Source of the DNA: Tractidigestivibacter sp050946515
GTDB taxonomy: Bacteria > Actinomycetota > Coriobacteriia > Coriobacteriales > Atopobiaceae
NCBI RefSeq assembly: GCF_050946515.1
Contig: NZ_JBMNUX010000004.1
Location: 62,001-126,000 of the forward strand
Direction: 5' to 3'
Length of the DNA stretch: 64,000 bases
Made by a program: the position numbers and the translations under genes. Below, in pieces: positions 50,152 to 57,784 of the stretch. The notes under the pieces were generated by a model. That model was given only the letters and a program-made list of their open reading frames with translations, did not search any database and was not told the origin of the DNA. The first letter of the stretch is position 1. Each line of letters starts with the position of its first letter.

Positions 50152-50366
50152 TTCTCTGTCCTCCGTAAGTAATATCTGCACGTGCATCTGGCGGCGCAAT
50201 GGGAGTCAAGGCCGCAAAACAATAGTACGTTACCGCAAAACGAGCTCAAAAATCGGCGCAAACAAGCACGTCAGGAAGTTGCCAGACCAACCTCAAAAAG
50301 ATAGCCAGACCAAGCAATATTCAATATTTTGGGCTTCTCGAGCCCTTGTGTTAAACGAAAGCGGAG

Positions 50367-50402
50367 AAAACCTCGAAGCAACTTCCCTCTATAATGGTGC
50401 CT
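50367..50402 (+). promoter_or_regulatory. Promoter of the class A PBP gene
   Basis: A consensus -10 TATAAT lies at 50390-50395, 38 bases before the PBP start codon. The position for -35 (AAAACC about 17 bases upstream) is poor. A small hairpin GGGCT/AGCCC precedes at 50330-50344. Confidence 0.5.
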
Positions 50403-50433
50403 ACATGTTTTTAGTTTGAGGAGGACTCATTTC

Positions 50434-52776
50434 ATGGGCATCAGAACACGCAGGGCCCACAAGCACTCCAAGACGCACATCGTTGCATTTGGCATTGCCG
50501 GTGTCTTCGGCTTCATTGCTCTCTTTGCTCTCGCCGTTGCCATCTCTTTGGGCTCGCTTGTCGACTCATGGCTTCAGGACCTGCCCGACTATCAGTCGGC
50601 AGATGCCTACTTGGTTGCCGAGCCCACCATCGTCTACGATGCGGACGGCAACGAGATTGCCTCGTATTACCTACAGAATCGTCGTTCGGTAGACCTCTCC
50701 GAAATCTCTGAATACGTGACCGAGGGAACGGTGGACGTCGAGGACCAGCGCTTCTACGAGCACAACGGCGTCGACCCGCAGGGCATCATCCGCGCCATCA
50801 TCTCAAACCTGACGGGCGGCTCCGAGGGCGCCTCGACCATCACGCAGCAGCTGGTCAGAAACACTGTTCTGTCTGACGAGCAATTTGACCAGACCCTCAA
50901 GCGAAAGGTCCGCGAGGCCTACATCGCCATCCAGATGGAGAAGACCTACTCCAAAGACCAGATCCTCAACATGTACCTGAACACCATCTACTATGGCGAA
51001 GGCGCATACGGCATTGAGGCCGCGAGCATCACCTACTTCAACAAGCACGCAAGCGAGCTCACGCTGGCCGAGGCCGCGACCCTCGTGGGCATCCCCAACT
51101 CGCCGAGCTACTACGACCCCATGGTGAACCCCGACGCGTGCAAGGAGCGTCGCAACAAGGTCTTGGGCAACATGCTCGAGATGGGCGACATCACCCAAGA
51201 GGAATACGACGAGGCATGCGCCGAGGACATCGTTTTGAACCCTGGCTCACTTGACGACGACACCGTGGGCGACTACCCCTACTTCACCGACTACGTCAAG
51301 ACCCTGCTCGAGGAGGACTTCGACAACGACACCATCCTCCAGGGCGGACTGAAGGTCTACACAACGCTCGACCCCGAGAAGCAACAGGCCGCAGAGGAGG
51401 CCGTCGACGAGGTCATCTCCCAGGCGGGGAACGACGAGATTTCGAGCGCCCTTGTCTCAATCGACAACACCAACGGCTACATCGTCGCTATGGTTGGCGG
51501 CACAAACTACGGCTATGACTCAAGCCAAGGGCAAAGCTCTGTCAACCTTGCAACAAGCCAACGACAAGCCGGCTCCTCGTTCAAGCCGTTCACGTTGATG
51601 GCGGCCATGATCGAGGGGATGAGTCCGTCAGTCATTCTCAACTGCAACTCGCCGATTCAGGTGACCGCCACCTGGGCGCCTAAGAACGACAGCTACGCGC
51701 AGTTTGGCTACATCACGCTGGCGCGCGCAACCGAAGTCTCGTCGAACACGGGCTACGCGCAGGTCATCATGGCCATCGGCGTGGACAAGCTGATCGAGAC
51801 CGCCCATCTGATGGGCATCGACTCCGAGATTGAAGAGGTGCCTTCATCGGTCCTTGGCTCCTCTGGCGTCACGCCGCTTGAGATGTGCGAGGCCTACAGC
51901 GTCTTCGCCAACAACGGCGTGCACCGCGACGCCATCGCAATCACCAAGATCGAGGACCGAAACGGCAACGTTGTCTACGAGCACCAGGACAATCCCGAGC
52001 AGGTCATTGACGCTGCAGTCGCCCGCGACGCGCGCGAGGTTCTCGAGGGCGTCGTCGAGGCAGGCTACACCACCTACTACGTGCATGACTACTTCACCGC
52101 CGACCAGCCCGTCGGCGGCAAGACCGGTACCTCCGACGAGGGCGACAACCTCTGGTTCTGCGGCTTCACGCCGCAGCTCACCACGGTTGTGTGGACCGGC
52201 AACAAGGACAACAGCCAGACGGTCTACTACCAAGGCGTTGCCTCTACAGGCTCGGGCAAGACGTCGCAACCTATCTGGACCGATTACATGAACACGGTGC
52301 TTGAAGGCGTCGATCGCGAGGAGTTTGCCGAGGTAGACGAGGAGGCAACGTACAAGTCGAACAGCTCGTGGACGTTCGTTGGCACGTCTTCCTCTGCAAA
52401 CAGCAGCTCGACGGTCAGCAGCTCTTCCTCGAGCAGCAGCTCTTCGACCACGTCTACGACAACGCAGTCCCAGACCACCAGCACCACGTCGAGCTCAAGC
52501 TCTGACACGAGCACGGAAAGCAGCTCCTCGGACTCGTCCTCTGGCAGCAGCGGGTCAGGCTCTGGCAGCAGCGGGTCGGGGTCAGGCAGCAGCGGGTCAG
52601 GCTCTGGCAGCAGCGGGTCAGGCTCTGGCAGCAGCGGGTCGGGATCCAGCAGTGACACTTCGTCGAGCTCTGGCACCTCAAGCAGCAGCGGCACCTCTTC
52701 GAGCTCGGACAGCTCTTCGAGCTCCAGCGGGACCAGCCAGAATAGCTCGAGCTCCACAAGCAGTGGATCCGAGTAG
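50434..52776 (+). CDS. Class A penicillin-binding protein (bifunctional glycosyltransferase/transpeptidase)
   Basis: 780 aa from ATG 50434 (GAGGAGGA upstream). TM helix at about 17-42. GT51 domain (about 75-245) with the catalytic Glu in VDVEDQRFYEHNGVD and STITQQLVRNT. Transpeptidase domain (about 320-620): SSFKPF (S-x-x-K), SSN and KTGTSDEG. It polymerises glycan strands and cross-links stem peptides outside the membrane. A long Ser/Gly/Thr-rich C-terminal tail (about 640-780) probably spans the wall. Strong terminator after it. Confidence 0.95.
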   Translation: MGIRTRRAHKHSKTHIVAFGIAGVFGFIALFALAVAISLGSLVDSWLQDLPDYQSADAYLVAEPTIVYDADGNEIASYYLQNRRSVDLSEISEYVTEGTVDVEDQRFYEHNGVDPQGIIRAIISNLTGGSEGASTITQQLVRNTVLSDEQFDQTLKRKVREAYIAIQMEKTYSKDQILNMYLNTIYYGEGAYGIEAASITYFNKHASELTLAEAATLVGIPNSPSYYDPMVNPDACKERRNKVLGNMLEMGDITQEEYDEACAEDIVLNPGSLDDDTVGDYPYFTDYVKTLLEEDFDNDTILQGGLKVYTTLDPEKQQAAEEAVDEVISQAGNDEISSALVSIDNTNGYIVAMVGGTNYGYDSSQGQSSVNLATSQRQAGSSFKPFTLMAAMIEGMSPSVILNCNSPIQVTATWAPKNDSYAQFGYITLARATEVSSNTGYAQVIMAIGVDKLIETAHLMGIDSEIEEVPSSVLGSSGVTPLEMCEAYSVFANNGVHRDAIAITKIEDRNGNVVYEHQDNPEQVIDAAVARDAREVLEGVVEAGYTTYYVHDYFTADQPVGGKTGTSDEGDNLWFCGFTPQLTTVVWTGNKDNSQTVYYQGVASTGSGKTSQPIWTDYMNTVLEGVDREEFAEVDEEATYKSNSSWTFVGTSSSANSSSTVSSSSSSSSSSTTSTTTQSQTTSTTSSSSSDTSTESSSSDSSSGSSGSGSGSSGSGSGSSGSGSGSSGSGSGSSGSGSSSDTSSSSGTSSSSGTSSSSDSSSSSSGTSQNSSSSTSSGSE
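52543..52647 (+). repeat. Five tandem 21-bp repeats coding the Gly/Ser tail of the PBP
   Basis: Five copies of a 21-base unit beginning GGCAGCAGCGGGTC; copies one, three and four are identical and the others differ at a few bases. In frame they code a seven-residue Gly/Ser unit. Such repeats change number easily. Confidence 0.9.
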
Positions 52777-52857
52777 CCTAGACTGAGCGCCTCGCAGCAC
52801 CAAGCGGACGGCATGACGAATAGCGTCACCGCGCTCCGGTCAGAACGCAAAAAAGAG

Positions 52858-52897
52858 TGAGGCCCGGCTTCCAAAAGGAGCCGGGCCTCAATTTTAT
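52858..52897. terminator. Bidirectional intrinsic terminator between the PBP gene and argR
   Basis: TGAGGCCCGGC-T-TCC (52858-52872) pairs with 52877-52890 around an AAAA loop with one bulged base. ATTTTAT follows on the plus strand; on the minus strand the stem is followed by CTCTTTTTTGCG. Confidence 0.9.
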
Positions 52898-52974
52898 AGA
52901 GCGATTCGAAAAACTATGCAGCGACCAAAACCCAAGCGAGCATGACCGCCCTCTTGTCCTAACGACCGCAAAAG

Positions 52975-53409
52975 CTACCGCGAGCTCGCAAGCTTTGCGA
53001 TGAGATCCTGTAGGCTCTCGGCGCCTTCATCGGCGCTGCAAATAATCAGCACGGTATCATTTCCAGCGACGGAGCCAAGCGTGTTGGCAAGCTCTCCCCC
53101 ATCGATGGCGGCGGCAACGCCTGACGCAGTGCCAGGCTGGCACTTTACGACTACCAAGTTGTTCGCTCGATTGACTTCGACGACGAATTCGGAAAGCATG
53201 CGCTGCAGGTGAAGGTCCTCCGAGAGAACGTAGATTCCCTCCGGAAGCTTGCGAAGCCCCATCTCGGTAATGTCACGCGAGACAGTTGCCTGAGTACATG
53301 AGAAACCCTCCTCCTGAAGCGCGTCCACCAATGCACGCTGCGTCCTGATGGACTGGCTTCTGATGATTCTCCTGATGGCCTCTTGTCTATCATTTCTCTG
53401 CTTTGCCAC
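52975..53409 (-). CDS. argR: Arginine repressor
   Basis: 144 aa, GTG start with AGGAAA upstream. N-terminal winged helix (RQEAIRRIIRSQSIRTQRALVDALQEEGFSCTQATVSRDITEMGLRKL) has the ArgR signature. The C-terminal oligomerisation domain has GTASGVAAAIDG and the arginine-binding GNDTVLIICSADEGAESL (the usual GDDT is GNDT here). It represses arginine biosynthesis when arginine binds. No arg genes are in the window. A promoter with overlapping palindrome lies upstream. Confidence 0.93.
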   Translation of the reverse strand: MAKQRNDRQEAIRRIIRSQSIRTQRALVDALQEEGFSCTQATVSRDITEMGLRKLPEGIYVLSEDLHLQRMLSEFVVEVNRANNLVVVKCQPGTASGVAAAIDGGELANTLGSVAGNDTVLIICSADEGAESLQDLIAKLASSR

Positions 53410-53765
53410 TATTTCCTCACAGCCTCTTTTAGGAGTATCGCCAAAAGGTAACGCCAGAGGTGTATACCGTACCGCGATTATACGGTGGAAAGGTGTAAGA
53501 AAGCTTATAAAAAATCAAGCTATTAATTGTATTGTGACCTTTTTACGAAAATGAAGGAAATCTGCACCGTTCGTGGTCGCATTGTCCTCATTAATGGGCT
53601 TCCCCGTTCGTTTTCCATCCGGTATGGTCGCATTGTGTCCTATAGTAGCCTCATTGCGGTAATAGCCGTAAATATGCAATGCGTATGCTCGCTTGCTTGC
53701 ACGCGCTTAGGTCGGCTTGCGAAGTCAGACCAACAGCGTGCAAAAGAGCATCCAGGGGAGGATTC
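53410..53765. other. AT-rich divergent region between argR and the C39-like gene
   Basis: 356 bases. Besides the argR promoter it holds a 12-base direct repeat TGGTCGCATTGT (53574-53585 and 53625-53636). The second copy is followed by TATAGT (53641-53646), a possible -10 for the C39-like gene, without a good -35. No coding frame seen. Confidence 0.45.
53466..53486 (-). promoter_or_regulatory. argR promoter -10 overlapped by a palindrome
   Basis: On the minus strand TATAAT lies at 53482-53477. It sits inside an inverted repeat ACCGTA (53466-53471)/TACGGT (53481-53486), which could be an autoregulatory site. It does not match the E. coli ARG-box consensus well. Confidence 0.45.
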
Positions 53766-54896
53766 ATGGCATACTCCGATCGCGACCGCCGCCCTCAAGG
53801 CCCGTCTGATCAGCGCCGCCGAACTGATGGTCGGCCACGCGACAGTCGTCAGCAGCGCAATCGCAGCGGCAATGGACAACGGTCCTACAACAACGATCCG
53901 CGAGGTTACAACCGCCAGCGCAGGCGCAGCGGCAGCAACATTCATGGCTCCGTGACAAGCTCAGGAACCAGGCAGGCGCGCGCCCGCGGAGGCGGCAAAA
54001 CGGACTATCAGCTTCATTCTCACAGCATCGGCTTTAGCGGCGGGCGAAACGGCTTTGATTATCGCCTCGTTATTATTGTGGGCGTCGCCATCATTGCCAT
54101 CTTGCTCATCATTCTGTCAATCTCCAGCTGCGTCCGGGCAAACAGCGAGCAGCAGGCAGCCGAAGAGGCGGCGCAGCAAGAGACGCGCGTTGCGTCAGGC
54201 ATTTCCGATGACTTGACAGCCGCGCTCAACACCCGCCTTGACCAAGACGACAAGATTGCAGAGATTGCCAAGAATGCCGATCAGTACGACGAACGCATGG
54301 TGCAGCTTGCGCTTGACGAACCCACTGCGATTGACCTTGTGGCGGGGTATCTGACTTCCGACAAGACCGCCGAAGCCTATGGAGAAGCGGCCACCGAAGG
54401 CAGCTATCCCCAGCTGTATTGCTGGGATTCTCGCTGGGGCGACGTCGATTATGCAGACAGCGCTCTTGCCGTGACGGGGTCTGGGCCCACCGTCGCCTCG
54501 ATGGCATACATGGGACTGACGGGAAACAACGACAAGTCTCCTGCTGACATGGCTGCGCTTGCTACAGAAGATGGCGTCGTTAGCGGCGATTCAAACATGG
54601 ACGGCAGCTTCTTCGCCACCGAAAGCAGCGACCTGGGAATCACCTATCACAGCTACGACGTTACCACCGAGAACATTCAGACCGTGCTGAGCGAAGGCGC
54701 CGTCATTGCCGTGCAGATGAAGGCCGACACGCTGACCTCCGAGGAGCATTGGATTCTCATCGTTGAGAATACCGACCAAGGCCTTGTCATTCACGACCCC
54801 ACCTCAACCGAGGTGTCAAGCAAGACCTGGAGCGCCAGCGACATTGCGAGCTACACCGACGGCAGCTTCTACGCGCTGACGAAGACCTCCTCGTAG
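53766..54896 (+). CDS. Membrane-anchored C39-like peptidase domain protein lacking the catalytic Cys
   Basis: 376 aa from ATG 53766, with GGGGAGG upstream. Residues 1-97 are Arg/Gln/Ser/Gly-rich; a TM helix spans about 100-121; the rest is outside. Residues 213-376 follow the C39_2 pattern: YPQLYCWDSRWGDVDYADSA, then GSGPTVASMAYMGLTG, EEHWILIVENTDQGLVIHDP. The catalytic Cys of the GCGP motif is Ser239 (codon TCT), while His328 and Asp344 are kept. It is therefore a likely inactive or altered enzyme, perhaps a binding protein. Alone in its transcription unit, a terminator follows. Confidence 0.82.
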   Translation: MAYSDRDRRPQGPSDQRRRTDGRPRDSRQQRNRSGNGQRSYNNDPRGYNRQRRRSGSNIHGSVTSSGTRQARARGGGKTDYQLHSHSIGFSGGRNGFDYRLVIIVGVAIIAILLIILSISSCVRANSEQQAAEEAAQQETRVASGISDDLTAALNTRLDQDDKIAEIAKNADQYDERMVQLALDEPTAIDLVAGYLTSDKTAEAYGEAATEGSYPQLYCWDSRWGDVDYADSALAVTGSGPTVASMAYMGLTGNNDKSPADMAALATEDGVVSGDSNMDGSFFATESSDLGITYHSYDVTTENIQTVLSEGAVIAVQMKADTLTSEEHWILIVENTDQGLVIHDPTSTEVSSKTWSASDIASYTDGSFYALTKTSS

Positions 54897-54943
54897 AGCT
54901 AGCCTACCTTCTCCGACAAGGTCCAGGCAGCCAAGGGCTGCCT

Positions 54944-54994
54944 AAGCCCCACGCAACAGCAGCAAATGACCTTGTTGCTTGTTGTGTGGGGCTT
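54944..54994 (+). terminator. Hairpin terminator after the C39-like gene, with GTTGTGTGGGGC motif
   Basis: AAGCCCCACGCAACA (54944-54958) pairs with TGTTGTGTGGGGCTT (54980-54994), with inner AGCAA/TTGTT pairing, followed by CTCTTG. A shorter hairpin AGGCAGCC/GGCTGCCT at 54925-54943 precedes it. The right arm carries a motif that recurs through the following 500 bases. Confidence 0.6.
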
Positions 54995-55026
54995 CTCTTG
55001 TGGGCTTCAGGACTCTGTCTCCCCTG

Positions 55027-55126
55027 CTGCCAGGTTCCGCGACCTCTGATGCCGCATCTGCCAGGCTGCGCGACCTCTGATGCCGCAAAAGTCGCTGAAC
55101 CTGGCAACGCTCCGTTGTGTGGGGCT
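55027..55126. repeat. Repeat element B: two tandem 31-nt units, inverted unit and GTTGTGTGGGGC
   Basis: Units at 55027-55053 and 55058-55084 read CTGCCAGG(T/C)T then CGCGACCTCTGATGCC, as in element A. The inverted unit at 55086-55107 pairs with the second. Six bases later comes CCGTTGTGTGGGGC (55112-55125). The order of parts is the same as at 22651. Confidence 0.9.
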
Positions 55127-55480
55127 GGCAAAGAGTTGATTCCTGCCGTAGTGCGAGGCACCCTTCTAGTCCAGCCTTCCTACCTGCGGTTTCTTCAAGG
55201 AGCTCTTCCTATCGTGTGGGTAACCGAAAAAAGCTCCGGGTGCCGGTCCCATTGTGTGGGGCTTTTCGCCCCGGCGCGGACCACCCATCGAGGGAGCCGC
55301 AGCAAAACCGCAGGTAGAAAATTGGCATATAGTAAGTATCATTAAATGCAGTCCCACACAATGGAACAGCGCCTCGCAGACCTTCGCGCAAGTCCACACA
55401 ACATGACATGCGACCTGCGGAAATGACAGCAACTCCCACACGACAGGCAAGACCATTTCAGCACTGGCCCCACACAACGG
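55112..55480. repeat. Cluster of paired inverted repeats built on TTGTGTGGGG motifs
   Basis: Forward motifs at 55112, 55212 and 55249 match reverse motifs at 55467, 55435 and 55353 in perfect pairs of 14, 9 and 12 bases: CCGTTGTGTGGGGC/GCCCCACACAACGG, TCGTGTGGG/CCCACACGA and CCATTGTGTGGG/CCCACACAATGG. A further reverse motif is near 55392. Separately, CTACCTGCGGTTT (55180-55192) pairs with 55305-55317. Together with its flanks this 867-base gap (54897-55763) has no convincing gene. Confidence 0.8.
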
Positions 55481-55506
55481 AAGGCAGCTAGAAGGTGGCT
55501 CCTCTC

Positions 55507-55588
55507 CTGACAGGTTCCGCGACCTCTGATGCCCGAGATGCTAACTTCCGCGAGTTCTGATGCCAGAAAAAGTCGCACAACTTGGGAG
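55507..55588. repeat. Repeat element C: two tandem 31-nt units plus inverted unit
   Basis: Units at 55507-55533 and 55538-55564, more diverged at their starts, end in TTCTGATGCC or CTCTGATGCC. An inverted unit (55565-55587, containing AAGTCGCACAACTTGG) closes a hairpin with the second. GTGGGGCTGAAAC lies 50 bases further on. Confidence 0.85.
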
Positions 55589-55676
55589 CGCACCATTTTT
55601 AGGGCGCCGGCGACGTTGCGTGCAGTCCGCAGCTCCGCCCGTGGGGCTGAAACAGCATTTCGTGGAGGCGCAGACA

Positions 55677-55713
55677 GCAAAAATGGGACCCCCGGCGAAC
55701 CGAGGGTCCCATT
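55677..55713 (-). terminator. Intrinsic terminator after the phosphosugar mutase gene
   Basis: On the minus strand AATGGGACCC (55713-55704) pairs perfectly with GGGTCCCATT (55691-55682) and is followed by TTTGC. It ends the mutase transcript 50 bases after its stop. Confidence 0.85.
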
Positions 55714-55763
55714 GTGGCGCGAAACACGGAGAGAAACGCTGGCGCTCAGCGTGCGGAAATGCG

Positions 55764-57488
55764 CTAGGACAGGATCTTCTCCGCGGCCTCCTGCAGCTTA
55801 GCGCGGATGGCCTCGGCGTCCGCACGGGTAGCGCCCTTGGCAAACAGGTACGCCTTGACCTTGGGCTCGGTGCCGGACGGACGGAAGATGACCTTGTTGT
55901 CGTCCTCGAGGCGATACTCGATCACGTTTGCGGGCGGCAGGTTCTGCGGATCCTCCTTCTGCAGGCCAGAGACGCGCGGCATCTCGGGGCCGGTGGCGAA
56001 GTCGGTCATGCCCGTGACCTTGTAGCCGGCGATCTCGGTCAGCGGCTTGTTGCGCAGGTCGTCCATAATCTGCGCCATCTTCTTTGCGCCAGCGGCGCCC
56101 GGGAAGGCAGCGTTGACGGTGCCGTTCAGGTAGTAGCCGTACTTCTTGTACAGCTCCTCCATGGCCTCGTAGAGGTCCATGCCCTTGGCGGCATAGTAGG
56201 CCGCCATCTCGACGCACATCTCAACGGCGACAATGGCGTCCTTGTCGCGGGCATGGGTACCGACGAGGTAGCCATAGGACTCCTCGAAGCCCATGAGGAA
56301 GCGGTCTTCCTCGCCCTCGTCCTTCAGCTGGTCGATCTGGTCGCCAATGTACTTGAAGCCGGTCAGCACGCGGCGCATCTCAAAGCCATAGTCGCGGGCC
56401 AACGCGTCGGGCATGACGGAGGAGACGATCGTAGAGACAGCCACCTTGCGCTTGGGGTCCTCGCCGCGGTCGATTGCCATCTTGATGAGCCAGTCCATCA
56501 TCAGGACGCCCATCTCGTTGCCCGTGAGCAGGACGTAGTTGCCGTCATGCGGAATGGCGGTGCCCATGCGGTCCGCGTCGGGGTCGGTGGCAACGACGAG
56601 GTTCGGCTTGACCTTGTCGGCAAGGTCAAGTGCCAGCTGCAGTGCCTCGCGGAACTCGGGGTTGGGGTACTTGCAGGTGGGGAAGTTGCCGTCCGGGTCC
56701 TTCTGCTCGGGCACGACCTCGACGTCGTTGACGCCGATCTCCTTCAGGATGCGCGTAACGCACTCCATGCCGGTGCCGTTAAGCGGCGTGTAGACGACCT
56801 TGTAGCCCTCGGGGGCCTTGAAGCCCGGGACGGAGACCTTCTTGACCGCCTCGATGAAGTTGTCGAGAACCTCCTCGGGCGTCCACTCGACAAGCCCCTT
56901 CTCCATGGCCTCGTCGAAGTCCATGATCTTTGCGCCACCGAACATCGGGGTGTTGGCGATGGAGGCAGAGATCTCATCTGCGGCCTCGTTGGCAATCTGG
57001 CCGCCGTTGTCGTTGTAGACCTTGTAGCCGTTGTACTGCGCAGGGTTATGGCTGGCCGTCAGCACGATTCCGGCAGAGGTATGCAGATAGCGGACTGCGA
57101 ATGAGAGCGTCGGCACGGGCTCGATGCGGGGGTAGACGTACACGTGGATGCCATTGGCGGCAAGCACGCCGGCCGCAACCTTCTGGAAGTCCTCGCCCTT
57201 AAGGCGCGAGTCACGAGCGATGGCGACGGTTGGTTTGTCGTAATGGGCGTTCAGGTAGTCAGCGACGCCTTGCGTTGCCTGCGCGATGACGTAGACATTC
57301 ATGCGGTTGGTGCCAACACCCAGCACGCCGCGAAGACCGGCGGTACCAAACTCGAGGTTGCGATAGAAGGCGTCGACGAGCTTGTCCTCGTCGTTCGCGG
57401 AGACCAGCGCATCAAGCTCTTCCTTCAGGTCGGGCTCGGTAACGTTGTCCTGCCAGAGCTGGATACGATCGCGGATCTCAGAATCCAT
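55764..57488 (-). CDS. Phosphoglucomutase/phosphomannomutase
   Basis: 574 aa, the length of the large bacterial phospho-sugar mutases (PgcA type). N-terminal LEFGTAGLRGVLGVGTNRMN, phosphoserine loop TASHNPAQYNGYKVYNDNGGQI (the reactive Ser in TASHNP), metal loop ATDPDADRMGTA, sugar-binding region GFEESYGYLVG, and phosphate-binding RPSGTEPKVKAYLFA. It interconverts hexose-1- and hexose-6-phosphates to supply nucleotide sugars for glycans such as those built by the GT2 genes. The start codon is preceded by AAGGGGGAG. Monocistronic between terminator and a 296-base gap. Confidence 0.95.
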   Translation of the reverse strand: MDSEIRDRIQLWQDNVTEPDLKEELDALVSANDEDKLVDAFYRNLEFGTAGLRGVLGVGTNRMNVYVIAQATQGVADYLNAHYDKPTVAIARDSRLKGEDFQKVAAGVLAANGIHVYVYPRIEPVPTLSFAVRYLHTSAGIVLTASHNPAQYNGYKVYNDNGGQIANEAADEISASIANTPMFGGAKIMDFDEAMEKGLVEWTPEEVLDNFIEAVKKVSVPGFKAPEGYKVVYTPLNGTGMECVTRILKEIGVNDVEVVPEQKDPDGNFPTCKYPNPEFREALQLALDLADKVKPNLVVATDPDADRMGTAIPHDGNYVLLTGNEMGVLMMDWLIKMAIDRGEDPKRKVAVSTIVSSVMPDALARDYGFEMRRVLTGFKYIGDQIDQLKDEGEEDRFLMGFEESYGYLVGTHARDKDAIVAVEMCVEMAAYYAAKGMDLYEAMEELYKKYGYYLNGTVNAAFPGAAGAKKMAQIMDDLRNKPLTEIAGYKVTGMTDFATGPEMPRVSGLQKEDPQNLPPANVIEYRLEDDNKVIFRPSGTEPKVKAYLFAKGATRADAEAIRAKLQEAAEKILS

Positions 57489-57784
57489 GTGACTCCCCCT
57501 TGCTCCATCCCGGTGGTCGCTGAGTGCGGCCGACCATGGTCGTTGACGGACATTCCTGACATGATTCTATCCATGTTGGGCGGCCTGTTGACCCACACAA
57601 AGGCAAGCGAGTTTGTGAAACTGTGAGCGGCACGACTTTCCTTGCGCGATGGCGCAAGAAGCTCCCCTATCATTGGCTCTAGCGAAAAAGTGACAGGATT
57701 CCTGCCTGGCCGCGCGACCATGCGCGCCAACGCCACGCAAACCGCAAGCGCGCGGCGGGCAGACTACGGGCGAAAGGTGTCCCG

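Noticed and set aside
50152..50433. T-box leader for tyrS
   Set aside because: No antiterminator GGUGGNACCGCG-like sequence is seen on the minus strand, and the leader is only short.
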